Shown: positions 30,880 through 41,733 of the stretch, piece after piece
Numbering within the stretch: the stretch's first letter is position 1
Layout: the number at the start of each line of letters is the position of its first letter
The notes under the pieces: model-generated
Seen by the model: only the letters and a program-made list of their open reading frames with translations
What the model was told of the DNA's origin: nothing
Databases searched by the model: none
Program-made: the position numbers and the translations under genes
Assembly (NCBI GenBank): GCA_965644315.1
Contig: CBFFRQ010000018.1
Span: 434,001 to 498,000 of the forward strand
Origin: Caecitellus pseudoparvulus
Taxonomy: Eukaryota > Bigyra: Bicosoecida
Direction of reading: 5' to 3'
Length of the DNA: 64,000 bases

Positions 30880-33135
30880 TCACTTGCTGGCCGCATGTCC
30901 AGCCGCTGGGGCGGTGATGTCGAAAGGGGCCCACCGCTTCGCAAACGCTGCCGCCTCTGCCGCCTCGGCGGATGCAGTCGTGGCTGATGCCTTGCGGCCC
31001 CAGCCACCTGGGGGCAGCCCCATCATGCCAGCGACAATGTCCAGGCCCCAGTTGCGGGGGAAGCGGTCAGCGTCCTCGATCACGTGGGCATAGCCGCCAC
31101 CCCGCCAGCCAACGTGGAAGTACGCAAACCCGGACGGCACCGCTCCACGCAGGCCCTTGCCCCGGCAGTCAATGACGGCCTTGTTCGTGGACCACTCCTC
31201 TGCTTCCGACAACGCCTTGTGGAAGAAGATGGGCGCGTCCTCCGCCACGGCCTGCTCCATGGGCAAGCACTGGATGTAGGCGTGGCCTCGCGAACCATCG
31301 CGCCCGCCCACCTCCAGGAACACTGGCTCCTCGCCCTCTGCCGCGAACATGGCGAACAGCGCCGCCTTGAAGGCGTTCGCCTCCCGGTACACCTCCTCGT
31401 CTGCCAGGGTCATGCTGGCCACGTGCTCCTTTGGCACGATGAGAACATGCCCAGGCACAAGGCGCTGCCAGGGAGGCAGAATCAGGAGGCAGTGCCGCCC
31501 CAGCGCCACCACCATGTGTGATTTGAACCTATCACTGGTTAGACACAGCTGACACGTTGCCGTGGTCTTCTCCCAGGCCCGTGTCGCTGCCACGGCCCGC
31601 GCCTTGTCCTTGGCTGCCGCGGCCTGGCCCGTCAGGCGAGCGGCGTCGCCTTGGAACAGCCGCATGTCCACAGGCCCGGAGCCGCCCGCGCCCGTGCCTT
31701 CGCCGTCGGTGGCCTTCCCGCTGCTGACGTCCACGCCCATGCCGTCCCCCCGAAAGCGCTTGCCCATGCGCATAATGTTCCGCGCAAAGTCCTCGTCCAA
31801 GTTGGCCCGCCGGCCCGACATGCGCTCCGAACGCAGCAGCTCAGTGACGTCTTGCCCGCCGCTGCCTGCCTTGCTGGCCTGCACATCTTCGGGAAAATAC
31901 CCGTGTCCCATGGACGTCCCCTGCGCCAGGGCCACTGCGGCCTTGCGCTTGCCCTTGCGGTGTCCAGTGCGCGTGTCGTCCCGTTCAAGCACGGCCGGTG
32001 CCGCCCTGGCCCCAGGGCCCACCAGGCTGGGAATGGGCCTGCCCCCGGCATCCAGAGGTGTCACCACCACCACTTCCTCCTTTGTGGGGGGAGCAGCAGC
32101 GCCTGGCGTGGCGCTTGCCTGTCCCAGGCTGCTCAGTCTCGCCTCATACTTGGCCACAGCTGCTAGGTCCCCCCTGAGCCGCGCCTTCATGATCTTGGAG
32201 CTCAATTTGTTGCGTTGGGCCGTCAAGTCTGTGCCTGTCGCCGGTGTGTGGCTGGGGGCAGCTGATGGCGCCAGGGGCAAAGCTGGGGCTTGAGAGGGCC
32301 GCGGAGCAGGGACTGTGGGAGCTGCCTGTGGAGCTTGTGGTACGACACGAGATCGCCAGCCTGAGGGCGCCGCTGCAGGGTCACTGGAGGCTCCTGCCCG
32401 GGCACGCCAGCCCCCGCTGGTGGGTGCAGGGGGCCCGCGAGGGCCAGGGGCGGGGGCAGCGGTGGCGGCACGTGTGTGTCCCGCCATGCGACGGGCATGG
32501 TGCTTGAGGGCGTCAAGCAGCAGCTCGTCAGGAAGAGGGGGACTCCCAGCTCTGCGCCTCGCCTGGCGATGTGCTGTGCTGCCGGGCTGGGGCTGTGGTG
32601 CTGCTTCCGCGCCGGCAGCGCCGGGAACTGGGTCCGGACAGTACAAGCCGTACGGCTCCTTGTTGGTCGGGTTGCGCAGCCCCGCCTCCACCTCCGCCTT
32701 GATCGCTGCCAGTGCCTTGGCGTACGTTTCTCTGTCCAGCGTGCTGCCATCAGGTGGGCCGTCTTCGTCTGCAGGGGGGGGCGGCCCCTGAACAGCTGCT
32801 GCTGGCTCGGGGCGTCGAGGCGGAGCTTGCATCCAGTCCATGCGCTGGGGCTGGCCGCTGCCGAGACTGTGGAGCTGCGGCGTCTGGGAAAGAGAAGCCT
32901 CCACGCCAGGCAGCAATGCAGGCCTCGGCGCCGCTGCCCGAGGGTGTGTATCTGCAGGCCTGCCGCGGCGCTTGTGCTCGGACTCTTGCCTGTGCCTGCG
33001 GTCCCTGCCACGATCCTGAGAGCGTGGGTGCCCAGAGTTTGACTGCTTCCGGCGTTCTTTCCGGGCTGCATCAAGCTCTCGCCGCCTATCAAGCTCGGCC
33101 TTGGAAATGAACCTGCGCAACGAGCGAGCAGCCAT
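30880..33135 (-). CDS. CWF19L2: CWF19-like splicing factor (CwfJ family)
   Basis: This single exon encodes 751 residues from the ATG at 33133-33135. The N-terminus is a basic Arg/Lys-rich helix region (RRFISKAELDRRREL), followed by a long disordered middle. The C-terminal 230 residues hold the two CwfJ domains. The first is a HIT-like fold: CQLCLTSDRFKSHMVVALG, HCLLILPPWQRLVPGHVLIVPKEH. The second has FFHKALSEAEEWSTNK, GFAYFHVGW, GYAHVIED and FPRNWGLDIVAGMMGLPPG. CWF19-family proteins associate with late spliceosomes and with the lariat debranching enzyme. The typical CX2C and His residues are present. An earlier in-frame Met exists, but the chosen one gives the basic family-like N-terminus. 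An ATTTCCGC element lies 14-21 bases upstream. Confidence 0.92.
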   Translation of the reverse strand: MAARSLRRFISKAELDRRRELDAARKERRKQSNSGHPRSQDRGRDRRHRQESEHKRRGRPADTHPRAAAPRPALLPGVEASLSQTPQLHSLGSGQPQRMDWMQAPPRRPEPAAAVQGPPPPADEDGPPDGSTLDRETYAKALAAIKAEVEAGLRNPTNKEPYGLYCPDPVPGAAGAEAAPQPQPGSTAHRQARRRAGSPPLPDELLLDALKHHARRMAGHTRAATAAPAPGPRGPPAPTSGGWRARAGASSDPAAAPSGWRSRVVPQAPQAAPTVPAPRPSQAPALPLAPSAAPSHTPATGTDLTAQRNKLSSKIMKARLRGDLAAVAKYEARLSSLGQASATPGAAAPPTKEEVVVVTPLDAGGRPIPSLVGPGARAAPAVLERDDTRTGHRKGKRKAAVALAQGTSMGHGYFPEDVQASKAGSGGQDVTELLRSERMSGRRANLDEDFARNIMRMGKRFRGDGMGVDVSSGKATDGEGTGAGGSGPVDMRLFQGDAARLTGQAAAAKDKARAVAATRAWEKTTATCQLCLTSDRFKSHMVVALGRHCLLILPPWQRLVPGHVLIVPKEHVASMTLADEEVYREANAFKAALFAMFAAEGEEPVFLEVGGRDGSRGHAYIQCLPMEQAVAEDAPIFFHKALSEAEEWSTNKAVIDCRGKGLRGAVPSGFAYFHVGWRGGGYAHVIEDADRFPRNWGLDIVAGMMGLPPGGWGRKASATTASAEAAEAAAFAKRWAPFDITAPAAGHAASK

Positions 33136-33562
33136 CTGGTGTGAAGTTGCGGAAATCGGATGTTGCTCAAGTCGCCGTTCGCACCGCATGGGCTTGCTCA
33201 TGGCTGATACCAAGCTGGAAGGCCGCACAGCGCCACAAGCTACAACAACACCAATGTATTTCTCGTGTAGAGCAGTGGAGTGTGCGCTTAAATTTGGCAC
33301 GGCACAGCAGGTGCACGCGGGGACTGCGTAGCATGCTGCCGCCACTCACGGCTTCTAACTTGCTGCACTCGGATATGCGGCTATGGCCTGGAGAGTGTCC
33401 GACCGTGACCTCTCCTTGCTGCGTATCGGCCAGTTTAGGCGTCCTCTACCAGCAAGGGCACCGCCCCCACTGAGCCCTTGGGCGACTGGATCGAGATGCA
33501 TTCTCCACGCACTGCCCACTCAGCAAACCTGCTGTGGACAAGGAAAGTGCCCGTGTGAGGCC
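33136..33562. promoter_or_regulatory. CWF19L2 promoter region and 3' flank of EF-hand gene A
   Basis: These 427 bases separate two minus-strand genes. The octamer ATTTCCGC (read on the gene strand, 33149-33156) is shared with the elements at 198-212 and 17163-17177. No ORF with support is seen. Confidence 0.4.
33149..33156 (-). promoter_or_regulatory. ATTTCCGC octamer upstream of CWF19L2
   Basis: On the gene strand this reads CCGATTTCCGCAAC, ending 14 bases before the ATG. It shares the ATTTCCGC core with the 15-mers upstream of the first gene and the Dug2-like gene. Confidence 0.35.
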
Positions 33563-36101
33563 CTACTCCTCGCTGACCTCCGCTGTGGAGCTGCTCAACA
33601 AGTCGCCCACCAGCTCCACACCCTTCTTGCGCTCCACCATGACTGCCTGCACATCCAGCTCAGCCGCGAGAGCCTTCGTGGCGTCCACCAGCGCAGCTGT
33701 CAAGCCCAGGCCAGTGGCGAGGTCAACTGCAGCGACTCGAGCAGGCGTGCTCGGGGCAAGGCCCGCTGCTGCGATGGCCGCTTCGGGCAGTGCCGCCGCG
33801 TCCAGAACGGGCCCAGCACTGGCGTCCACCAGCACCAGCCACTGTGGAGCCACAGCCTTGCCTGATGCAGCGGCCACAGCTTCGCAGCGCTCCTGCACTG
33901 TCGTCACGTACTGCGCCAGCTTCACAGAAGCAGCGTGTTCGCCTGGCAGCAGCTCTGAGCCGCCAGTCACGATGGAGCCCGGCATTGCCTCAGCCGGCAC
34001 GACGATGGCGACAAGAAACGGAGCTGCCACCCCTGATGGTGGAGTGATGTCGGCCGCCTGCAGAACTGCCATGTAGCTCTTCGCCTCCGAGTCCACCTGG
34101 CGCAGGGCCAACTTGCGCAGGGTAGAGCCCTTGTGCGCGTCCTGTGTGAAAGGCTCTACGTAGTCCACGTTGCCGATACCAGGCAGCAGGAGGGACTGGG
34201 AGTACCCCTCCCACTCCTCCTTCAGCATGGTCCACTCTGGGACGAAGAAGCTGCCCTTGTCATGCACGCCTTGCCCAGTGGCGCCCCGCACAGTCGCTGC
34301 CAGTGCGGGGCTGGGCGCCAGCAGCAGCATGCCTGGGATGACAGCCTCGCCTTCCATTTGCTTCTTGATGAGGGTTCCCGTCTCGAAGCCGGACGCTTGC
34401 GTGGCCAGGAGGGGCTGCAGGTGGAAGCCTTTGGCCTCCAGCTGCGCGACGAGTCCAATGGCAGACAGGCGGACGCACTGCAGGGAGGCGAAGCCCTTGG
34501 ACATCTCGGCTAGGATGAACGCTGCCGCGGTGGCGACGGCGGGCAGTGCCTCCTCCACATCCCCCTCCTCCAGGGCTGCCTCCACGCTGGACACGGCCTC
34601 CTGAATGGAAGGGAAGCTGGGCGCCGGCATGCCCTCTGCAAGAGGCGCCGCTGTCCCCCGCAAGGTGCTCGCGACCATGTTGACAACAGAGCCGCCTTCA
34701 GACCCGAAGCCCTGCTCCACCATGTGTTGGAAGAAGGCTTGGGCATGGAACACGCCAGCTCGAGTGGGGTTCGCAAAGTCGCCAGCTGAGTCACGCTCCT
34801 TCTGAATGCCCAGCAAGCTGCACACTGCACGCATCTGCTCACTCGTCAAGTGGCTGCGGGTGTCGATGCAGTCAACAGAGCCCAGGGTGCCCATCCTGCC
34901 GAAGTGCTTGATCTGGGACCTCGTGATCCAGGAGTCCTTCAGCAGCCCGTACAGCGAAATGGACTGCAGGACGTGCAGCACGCTCTTGGACAGCTTGGCT
35001 TCGAAGCTAAAAGCGGAGTGCACGGCGCCGCCGGTGTACGTGCTGTCCTGTCCCGTGAGCTGTGCGAGCGTGGCGGAGCAGCCCCACTCCACCTGGAACT
35101 TGGCCAGAACTCGCTGCAGCACCTTGACCATGGTCTTCTTGCTGAACTTGCGCCCCTTGTACTCCCCGTCAGAGTCCGACGCTTCCCCGTCCTCACTGTC
35201 GCTGTCCATGGCTTCGTCCATGCCAGGCAGCTCGTCAGCCAGCTCCTGCAACGCCTCCAGGCCGTCCTCCATGCCACTGGCGATGTGAATGGAGAGGATG
35301 ATGACTTGGCCGGTGTGGCCTGCGATGGGGCTGGGGCAGGGCGGGCTGATGGCAACTCGCGAGATTGGCACGACCTCCTGTGCCATGGGCAGCAAGTTCT
35401 CAGCCACCGCTGTCAATGCCTCGGCAGCATCGGCTAGCGCATCCAGGTTGGCGTCGTCGGTGAGCCCAATCACAAACTGCAGCGTGCCACCCTCTTCGTC
35501 TTGTTCCCCCATCTCCGAGCTGCTCTGCCCGGCAATGTCGGGCTGCACGGTGAACTTCAGTCCGCAGGCAACCTCCGGCATGCTCAGAATGCCGTGCATG
35601 TCCTTGCCCTCGAAAGTGTCACCGGAACTGACACCGATGTTGATGTCCATGGTGCCTTTGGGGGCGTTGGCGGAGGAGCTCCCCAGGCGGCTCATGACGT
35701 CCTTGGCCTTGGCTGCCAGCAGCTGCTTGCGCAAAGCCAGGCGCAACAGCGCAGGAGCTGAGCCTTCGTCCTGGTCCTCCCCATCCAGGATGAACGCCTC
35801 CAGCTCCGAATACTCGATGGAGCCGTTGCCATCTGCATCGAGTTCTTCGAACGCTTGCTCCAGCTGCTCGTCTGTCATGGTGCGGCCCTGCGAACAACAC
35901 ACAAGCTGGGTCGTGCGCCGAGGCGTGGTGGAGTGCCTGCTGCACTGCACTGCGCACCAGCGAAAAGCACAGCACCCGCAGCTCATCACGGTCGATGGTG
36001 CCTGACCCATCTGCATCAAACAGATCGAACGCCTCCTTCACTTGCTCCTTGGAGATGCCACTTTTTGCAGCGCTCGCAGGCACAGCCTCGGACGCAGACA
36101 T
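33563..36101 (-). CDS. EF-hand protein of unknown family, paralogue A
   Basis: Two exons (35958-36101 and 33563-35887; a 70-nt intron, phase 0) give 822 residues. Two canonical EF-hand loops sit near the N-terminus: DADGSGTIDRDE and DADGNGSIEYSE. Each has the full set of calcium ligands with Glu at position 12. The next 700 residues match nothing I know. They are Ala/Gly-rich with predicted alternating helices and strands and one acidic run (MDSDSEDGEASDSDGEYKG). The last 120 residues contain APQWLVLVDASAGPVLDAAA, which aligns with the divergent neighbour. No signal peptide or membrane span is seen, so it is probably a cytosolic calcium-binding protein. The intron lies between the two EF-hands, unlike in paralogue B. 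Confidence 0.78.
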
Positions 36102-36508
36102 GGTTGCAGCAGCGGCTGGTGTCTTGACACGTCTTCTTGGATGGCTTTGGGAGGAAAGCGAAAGGAGAGTAGACTACAGTGCAGAATCCGTGAGGTCTTG
36201 TGGTGGACTTGGATTTGCCCCGGCGCCTCCCACCTCCGCGCACGGCCACGTGCGCATGGCCAGCTGGTGTCACTTGCGAGGGGGGTGCTGAAACGAATGG
36301 TTGCAGGGCTGGCGCGCGTGCTTGACCGGTTCCTTGGGAGTTCCACGCAAGGTTCGCTGATCACTTCAGAAGCCACTCTCATTCACATTTGCACACCCCA
36401 CCGACACGTGCCCTCTCTTCCCGCTGCGCCCGGCCGTTCAGACTACATGCAGGCAGCTGTCACACCGCTTCCTCTGCACCACACTCCGCACCCCACCACG
36501 CCAACACC
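36102..36508. promoter_or_regulatory. Shared promoter region of the two EF-hand paralogues
   Basis: These 407 bases lie between the divergent ATGs at 36101 and 36509. They presumably drive both EF-hand genes. No strong motif stands out, and no ORF is credible. Confidence 0.5.
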
Positions 36509-38958
36509 ATGGCCGCCGCGCCCAGCTCGACTGAAGAGTCCAAAGCCAAGCCCGCCCTGTCAAGGGAGCAAGTCGAGGCAGTTTTCAAGACGTATGATGT
36601 CGACGGTGCGTCGCGCATGGCGGTGCATAGCGTAGCGTGGCAAAGTGCAGGTTCGGGTCTCTGGCTTGCACAGGCAGCGGCACTATCGACAGGGACGAGC
36701 TGCAGATCATGGCCTTCGAGCTGGGGAGGTTGCTTGAAGGCGAAGAGCTGGAGAAAGCCTTCACAGCTCTGGATGCTGACGGCAACGGCAGCATCGACTT
36801 CGAGGAGCTGTACGCATGGCTGAACGGGGAAGGTGCAAGTGCCGGTTCCGGGCAGATTCACGCGAAGCTGCGTGCAACGCTCATGGGCCGCATCGCCAAG
36901 GATCGCATGAGTCGCCTGCAGACGCGCATGCAGACTGCAGCTGCCGGTAGCGCAGACTTTGCGCCCAGCCGCTCTGGCAGTGTGGACGTCGACGTCAAGT
37001 ACACGTGGGGCGCTGCGCACGTCGAGGAGCCGAAGCTCGGCGTGCACGTCGAAATCGGTGGAGCAACTGACGTGCCGACGCTGAAGGACCTGCCAACCGA
37101 AGAAGAGGACCGGGCGGCCATCCAGATTGCCCTGCAGCTTGCTGACGAGGTGTCTGATGAGGATGCGGCGTCCCTGGTCGAGACCCTGAACAAGATCCTG
37201 CAGGTCACTGCAGACCCCATCAAGGAGGCCCTGGAGGACGACTTGCCCATCTCCCGCTTTGAGCTGACTGGGCCCATTGCAGCCCAGGCTGTGGACACCC
37301 CAGCGGGCGAAGGCGCTGCCACGGCGGCAGGCACTGCCTTGACACGCGTCATCGTCCTGCGCGTCTTTGTGAAGAAGGACCCCATGAAGCCTGTGCTGCG
37401 TCCACTGATGAAGGCCATGGGCGGTGCTCTCGGCGAGGACGTCGAAGAAGCCAGCGTGGAAGACCTCATCGCGCGCCTTGCAACCGTGCTCACCGTCGAC
37501 GTCGGCACTTCGCAGTCGCTGGGCGGCATCCTGGGCATTGAGGGGTACGCCGGTGGCGCAGACGGCACCACTCTGCACATCAGCGGTAAGGTCAGCAAGG
37601 CCCTCGTGGGCATGGCCAGCTCCCTGCGGGCGATGAAGGAGCTGGAGGTCTTTGAACAGGACGAGGAAATGGAGGGCTTGGACCAGCTGCTGGGCCTGCA
37701 GCAGGTGCTGGGCACAGAGCACTTCAAGGTGGCCGCACGTATGCAGCCGGCAGCGCAGCTACTGCAGACTTCGGCCATTGCCCTGCGCTGCCACAGCGAC
37801 TATGACGAGTGGGAGGCCTCCAGGCGCCGGAAGCCCATGGCGCTGCACGTGGACCCTGTGTCTTTCATGACCTCCTACTTCTTCAAGGCTGCCTTCGAGA
37901 TTTTCCACAACATGACACGGCACGGAAGTGCGGCGTTCGGGTCGGATGAGGTCAAAGTGGTGACCTTTGGCCTCATTGGCCAGCCAGAAGGTTTCGTCAG
38001 CGAGGCGGACGTCACGGCTGCTCTGGAAGACATGGACGAACAGTCTGCCATTCGCGCGATGGCGTGGGTGGGACGCCAGATCATGGAAAAGGTCAAGAGC
38101 GTGCACTCCGTTCGCCTGGCAGGGCGCGGTGCAGGCGTTGTGGGGACGTTCACCGGGCTGGATTTGCAGCCCATCGCGTCCACCTTGGAGAAGCTCATCA
38201 TGCAGGTGAAGGCTGACGGGGAGGTGTACGAGGATGACTCTGACAAGCTCAACCGCCAGATTTCGCCCTTCTACATTGTGTCAGGGGATGACGTCATGGG
38301 AGACGCGTTCCAGCTGTGGCTGGGCACACGTGGCCTGGACAGCAGCGACCACTCGTACTCCCAGAGCTGCAGAGTGGCTTTCACGTCATCCTTCCTTGCT
38401 TTGGGTGTCCAAGAGCCGTCCCATAGCAAGCCTGGTTGCCGCCTGCTTGTGAGGGACGGTAAGCTTGAGGCATGGCGCAATGTGTACAAGGAGAGCGACC
38501 GGCTGGGGAAGATGGCCAGGTCATACGATGACTGCGGGCCAATGGTGATCACGTGCCTCGTCCGCGGCCAAGACATCCCCGGCGCCCTGGTGGGTGGCGC
38601 GGCCGCTGGCGGGCAAGCTGGCAAGACCGCCTCCAACATTGCGGGTCTCTTGCCAGAGCTGTTGGAGCAGGTGCGCGGCCAGCAGAAGGAAGAGTGGGAC
38701 GACGAAGAAGACGAGGATGAAGTGAAGCTCAGGAAGCTCTGTGCGCCGTGGGTAGCCATCGTTGTGGATGCTGCGGGGGGTGTGCCCACAGCTGGGGCTG
38801 CGGCGGCAGCGCGGGCTGCGCTGGGAATTGGGGAGCAGGAGGGCGGCCACCCCGTTCACGTGTCTTTCGTGAACCTTGCTAGTGGCGCTGGCGTTGCCGC
38901 CAGCCTGGATGCCACCGCTCGAGATGTGAAAACATTCATTGCTCAGGAGCAGGCATGA
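36509..38958 (+). CDS. EF-hand protein of unknown family, paralogue B
   Basis: Two exons (36509-36605 and 36674-38958; a 68-nt intron, phase 1) give 793 residues. The two EF loops are DVDGSGTIDRDE and DADGNGSIDFEE, both complete. The intron splits the first loop. The region between and after the EF-hands aligns with paralogue A (for example IMAFELGRLLEGEELEKAF against VLCFSLGRTMTDEQLEQAF). The C-terminal segment APWVAIVVDAAGG followed by NLASGAGVAASLDAT also aligns with A. An acidic run (WDDEEDEDEVK) precedes it. No membrane span or signal peptide is seen. I recognise no catalytic motif. The pair clearly arose by an inverted duplication; function is unknown beyond likely calcium binding. Confidence 0.8.
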
Positions 38959-39034
38959 GAGATCACCTGCACCACCGTGAAGTGTGCTGCTCCGTGAGCT
39001 GCAAGAATGCATGCTGCGGAGCCCCCTGCTGTCA

Positions 39035-41532
39035 TCACAACACTTTGAAGTGGGCTTGGGCGGCCTCACCGGCTTTCCCCACAAAGAAGCACCAAGCGAC
39101 TGTCATGAGCAGCCCCAGCACGAGCATGGCGATGGCGCCGCCTGGGCTATCTTGCACGTACAGCTGCACGCCAACTTCCACGCTCCACACAGGCTCTGTC
39201 CACAAGGGGTCCACTTCGGATGCTTGGTTGGCCAGAATATGCAGGGAGTTCGTGATGAGGGTGGACTTGGCATCGTGCAGGTAGGCGTGCCCAAGCACAC
39301 ACTTGCCGAACAAGCACTCAAAAGAATTGGAGCCCGAGGCAGCGGCACACTCTGCGGTGCTGGAGCAAGTCCCATTGACCAAGGAGGCAGTTGCGTTCGC
39401 AAGGAGGATCTTGGTCACTGCCTCGGCGATGGAAGTCGGCACCACCACCCGTGAGGAAGAAATGCTGGGGCGCTGGAAGATTCCCACGAAACGGCTCAGT
39501 GGCCCTGCTGGTAGCGCAGATGCCGGTCGCCCCAGAGCAGAGGCAAATAAATCGCACTGTGCGCTCTTAGTGAAGCACTGCGAGGAGAGCAAGGGGGGGG
39601 GGTTGCACTGCACGACGAAGAGGATGGCGGGGTCGGTCAACGCACCTCAACTAGCTGCTGCACCAGGCTTGTATCCACCTTGAGCGACGAAGGAACCATT
39701 GCCAAAGCTGCAGTGGCGTTCGATTCTCCCGTGGCCAATGCAAACATGCTGCGCGCAAGAACGTTGGCTGCCTCCTCAACTGCGCGGGAGAGCGGGGAAG
39801 GATGCGGAGGCGAGTAAAGCGGCACGGTTCGCGAGAGCCACTGCGCGGGAGACGGGCGCACCTGCAGTCGCATTGATGTTGTCTGGACCATCCAATTCAG
39901 ATCCGTAGAATGCGTTGGTGAAGGTGCCGCCAACGGAGCGAGTCAGCACGGCACCATTGACCAGGCTGGACTTTGCGCGCAGCGCGTCCAGTGGGGAGGG
40001 GGGCACAGCCTGCACAGACGATACACCAACAGAGGTCGCCAAGGATTGACCAGCCCCTTGGAGCACGGCTTGCAGGAAAGTAGGGGCAAAAGACCGGGCT
40101 GGCGCTGTGGCTGCAAGGCCGTTGGCATACATGCCGAGAGCGGGCGGCGTGAAAGGGGGGTCCACCTGCCCAGGCAGCCTGGGAGTACCGACCTGCTGCA
40201 CTGCGATGGCATGCACGATGTTGCTGACATTGCCCACGGCCTGGAATGCCATGTCTGTCCGGACAGGGTTCAGGCATAGGGGCTTGCCGGTGGGGGAGGC
40301 GTTGCCCCACTTCAGGCGGTCAGGCTCACACGTGAAGGTCTCGACGTCCTGCACCCACTGCCGGCTCCCCAGACGCCCCAGCTGCTCGCCTTGAAATGCA
40401 CCCCACAGCATGCCTAGAGGAAGCTGCGTCAGGTTCCACCGGCCCTGCCGGTGCCCCTCGCCCAACGCAGACGCTGCGGCGATCACGGCCACTACCCCAG
40501 AGGCGGCGGCATCGGCACCGAAGGCCAGGTCATGAAACTGCGCCAGTGCGTCGGCAGCTGCAACTGCCATGACGTACTGGCGTTTGTTGGGCTCCTGCAC
40601 CTGGTCGGTGAAGTTTGCCCACAAGGGCGTGGAGCTGGCCCAGACAGTTTGACCCCCCATGTAGTCACAGGTGCCCTCCTGCAAGCACCCTGAGCTGTCC
40701 AGGGTGCCAGGACCCATGGGGAACCACATGCGCACTGCATGTGCTGGGTACGCATCTGCACCTCGTTTGCGGTTTTCGCGTGCCTTGGCCAGGACGTCCT
40801 GGGCAGTCGAGCCAGACACAGCAACCATGGGTATAGAGTAGAAAGTGCTCGCTAGCCCAGTGGCGTTCAGCACCCACGGATGCTGCACGTACTGCACCCC
40901 GCTGTCTGCAGCAGTCTCGCCCCCGCCTGAGCCAGGGGCCAGAGACAGCAGGTGCGGTGCCAAGGCAGACACGCCAGTCGAAGTAGGGCCAGTGGCAGCG
41001 GCGAAGCCAGGAGCCAGCGGCGTCTCAGCAGGCAGCAATATGAGGCCTTTGACGCTGCCATGTTTTCGCATGGGGTCTAAGAATCGGGGCGCCGCGAAAT
41101 TTGGCGCAGCCACTATGACACGCTCCACCTCAGGCAGCGTGTCAAAGAAGGAGCTGTGCGGGTGAAGCGGTGCGAAACCGCAGTGAAACGCCGGCTGCGT
41201 ACTCGAGCGCCGGGCGCTGCACGCACTCGTAGTCGCGTTGGGACTCGAGGAGGTAGAGTGTACCACTGTCACCTTTGATGGACGCTGCAGGTGGGAGCGC
41301 GGCAATGTTCAGGGCGAGCGTTCAAGGTCCAACACACAGGACACGCACACGAGCAGCCGACATCCCGACTGTCTGCAGTCAACAAGCGCGTGCAGGGTGA
41401 CTGGCGCAGCTCTGTGTACAGCTTGGTCTGGAAGGTGAACTCCAGCGATTGGTCAGAAGCCCCGCTGTGCACGAGGCCGCAAAGCATGCATGCTGCAAGC
41501 GCGAGTGCTGCGCTGCAGCGCCGCTCGGCCAT
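39035..41532 (-). CDS. NCSTN: Nicastrin, gamma-secretase subunit
   Basis: Five exons (41349-41532, 41227-41284, 39862-41153, 39646-39779, 39035-39577; introns of 64, 73, 82 and 68 nt) give 736 residues, close to the usual 680-710. A signal peptide covers about residues 1-24. The N-terminal lobe shows CTRLL, then GCSSSIKGDSGTLYLLE once spliced, matching the family's start. The large aminopeptidase-like lobe contains LPLGMLWGAFQGEQLGRLGS, equivalent to the region around the nicastrin DYIGS motif, and SELDGPDNINATA, equivalent to the DTAENIN segment. Before the single C-terminal membrane span comes VDPLWTEPVWS, a strong family mark, then about 23 hydrophobic residues. Several N-glycosylation sites are present. 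Nicastrin recruits membrane-stub substrates for presenilin. It is divergent from the cysteine protease gene, 201 bases away. Confidence 0.9.
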
Positions 41533-41733
41533 GCTGCGCCTTGGCAGCAGCCGGCCTCGGATTGGATGGCGAGGCCACAGCCGACGCAGATTTCGACAGC
41601 ATGCACGACAAAATCAAATCAAACGGGATTATACGTGACCTTCTGCATTGCTACCTCAGCCTCCGCGCACGCCAAGCTGAGGCAAGCATTCTTGCAGCGC
41701 AAGCTTTCGCCAGCTCAGCGAGCCCCCGGCGAC
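41533..41733. promoter_or_regulatory. Shared promoter region of nicastrin and the cysteine protease
   Basis: Two genes for secretory-pathway proteolysis are transcribed outward from these 201 bases. An AT-rich patch (AAAATCAAATCAAACG, about 41609-41624) lies in the middle. Confidence 0.5.

Noticed and set aside
39593-39602. G run suspected of causing a frameshift in nicastrin
   Set aside because: It is the polypyrimidine tract (on the minus strand) of the fourth intron and is not coding.
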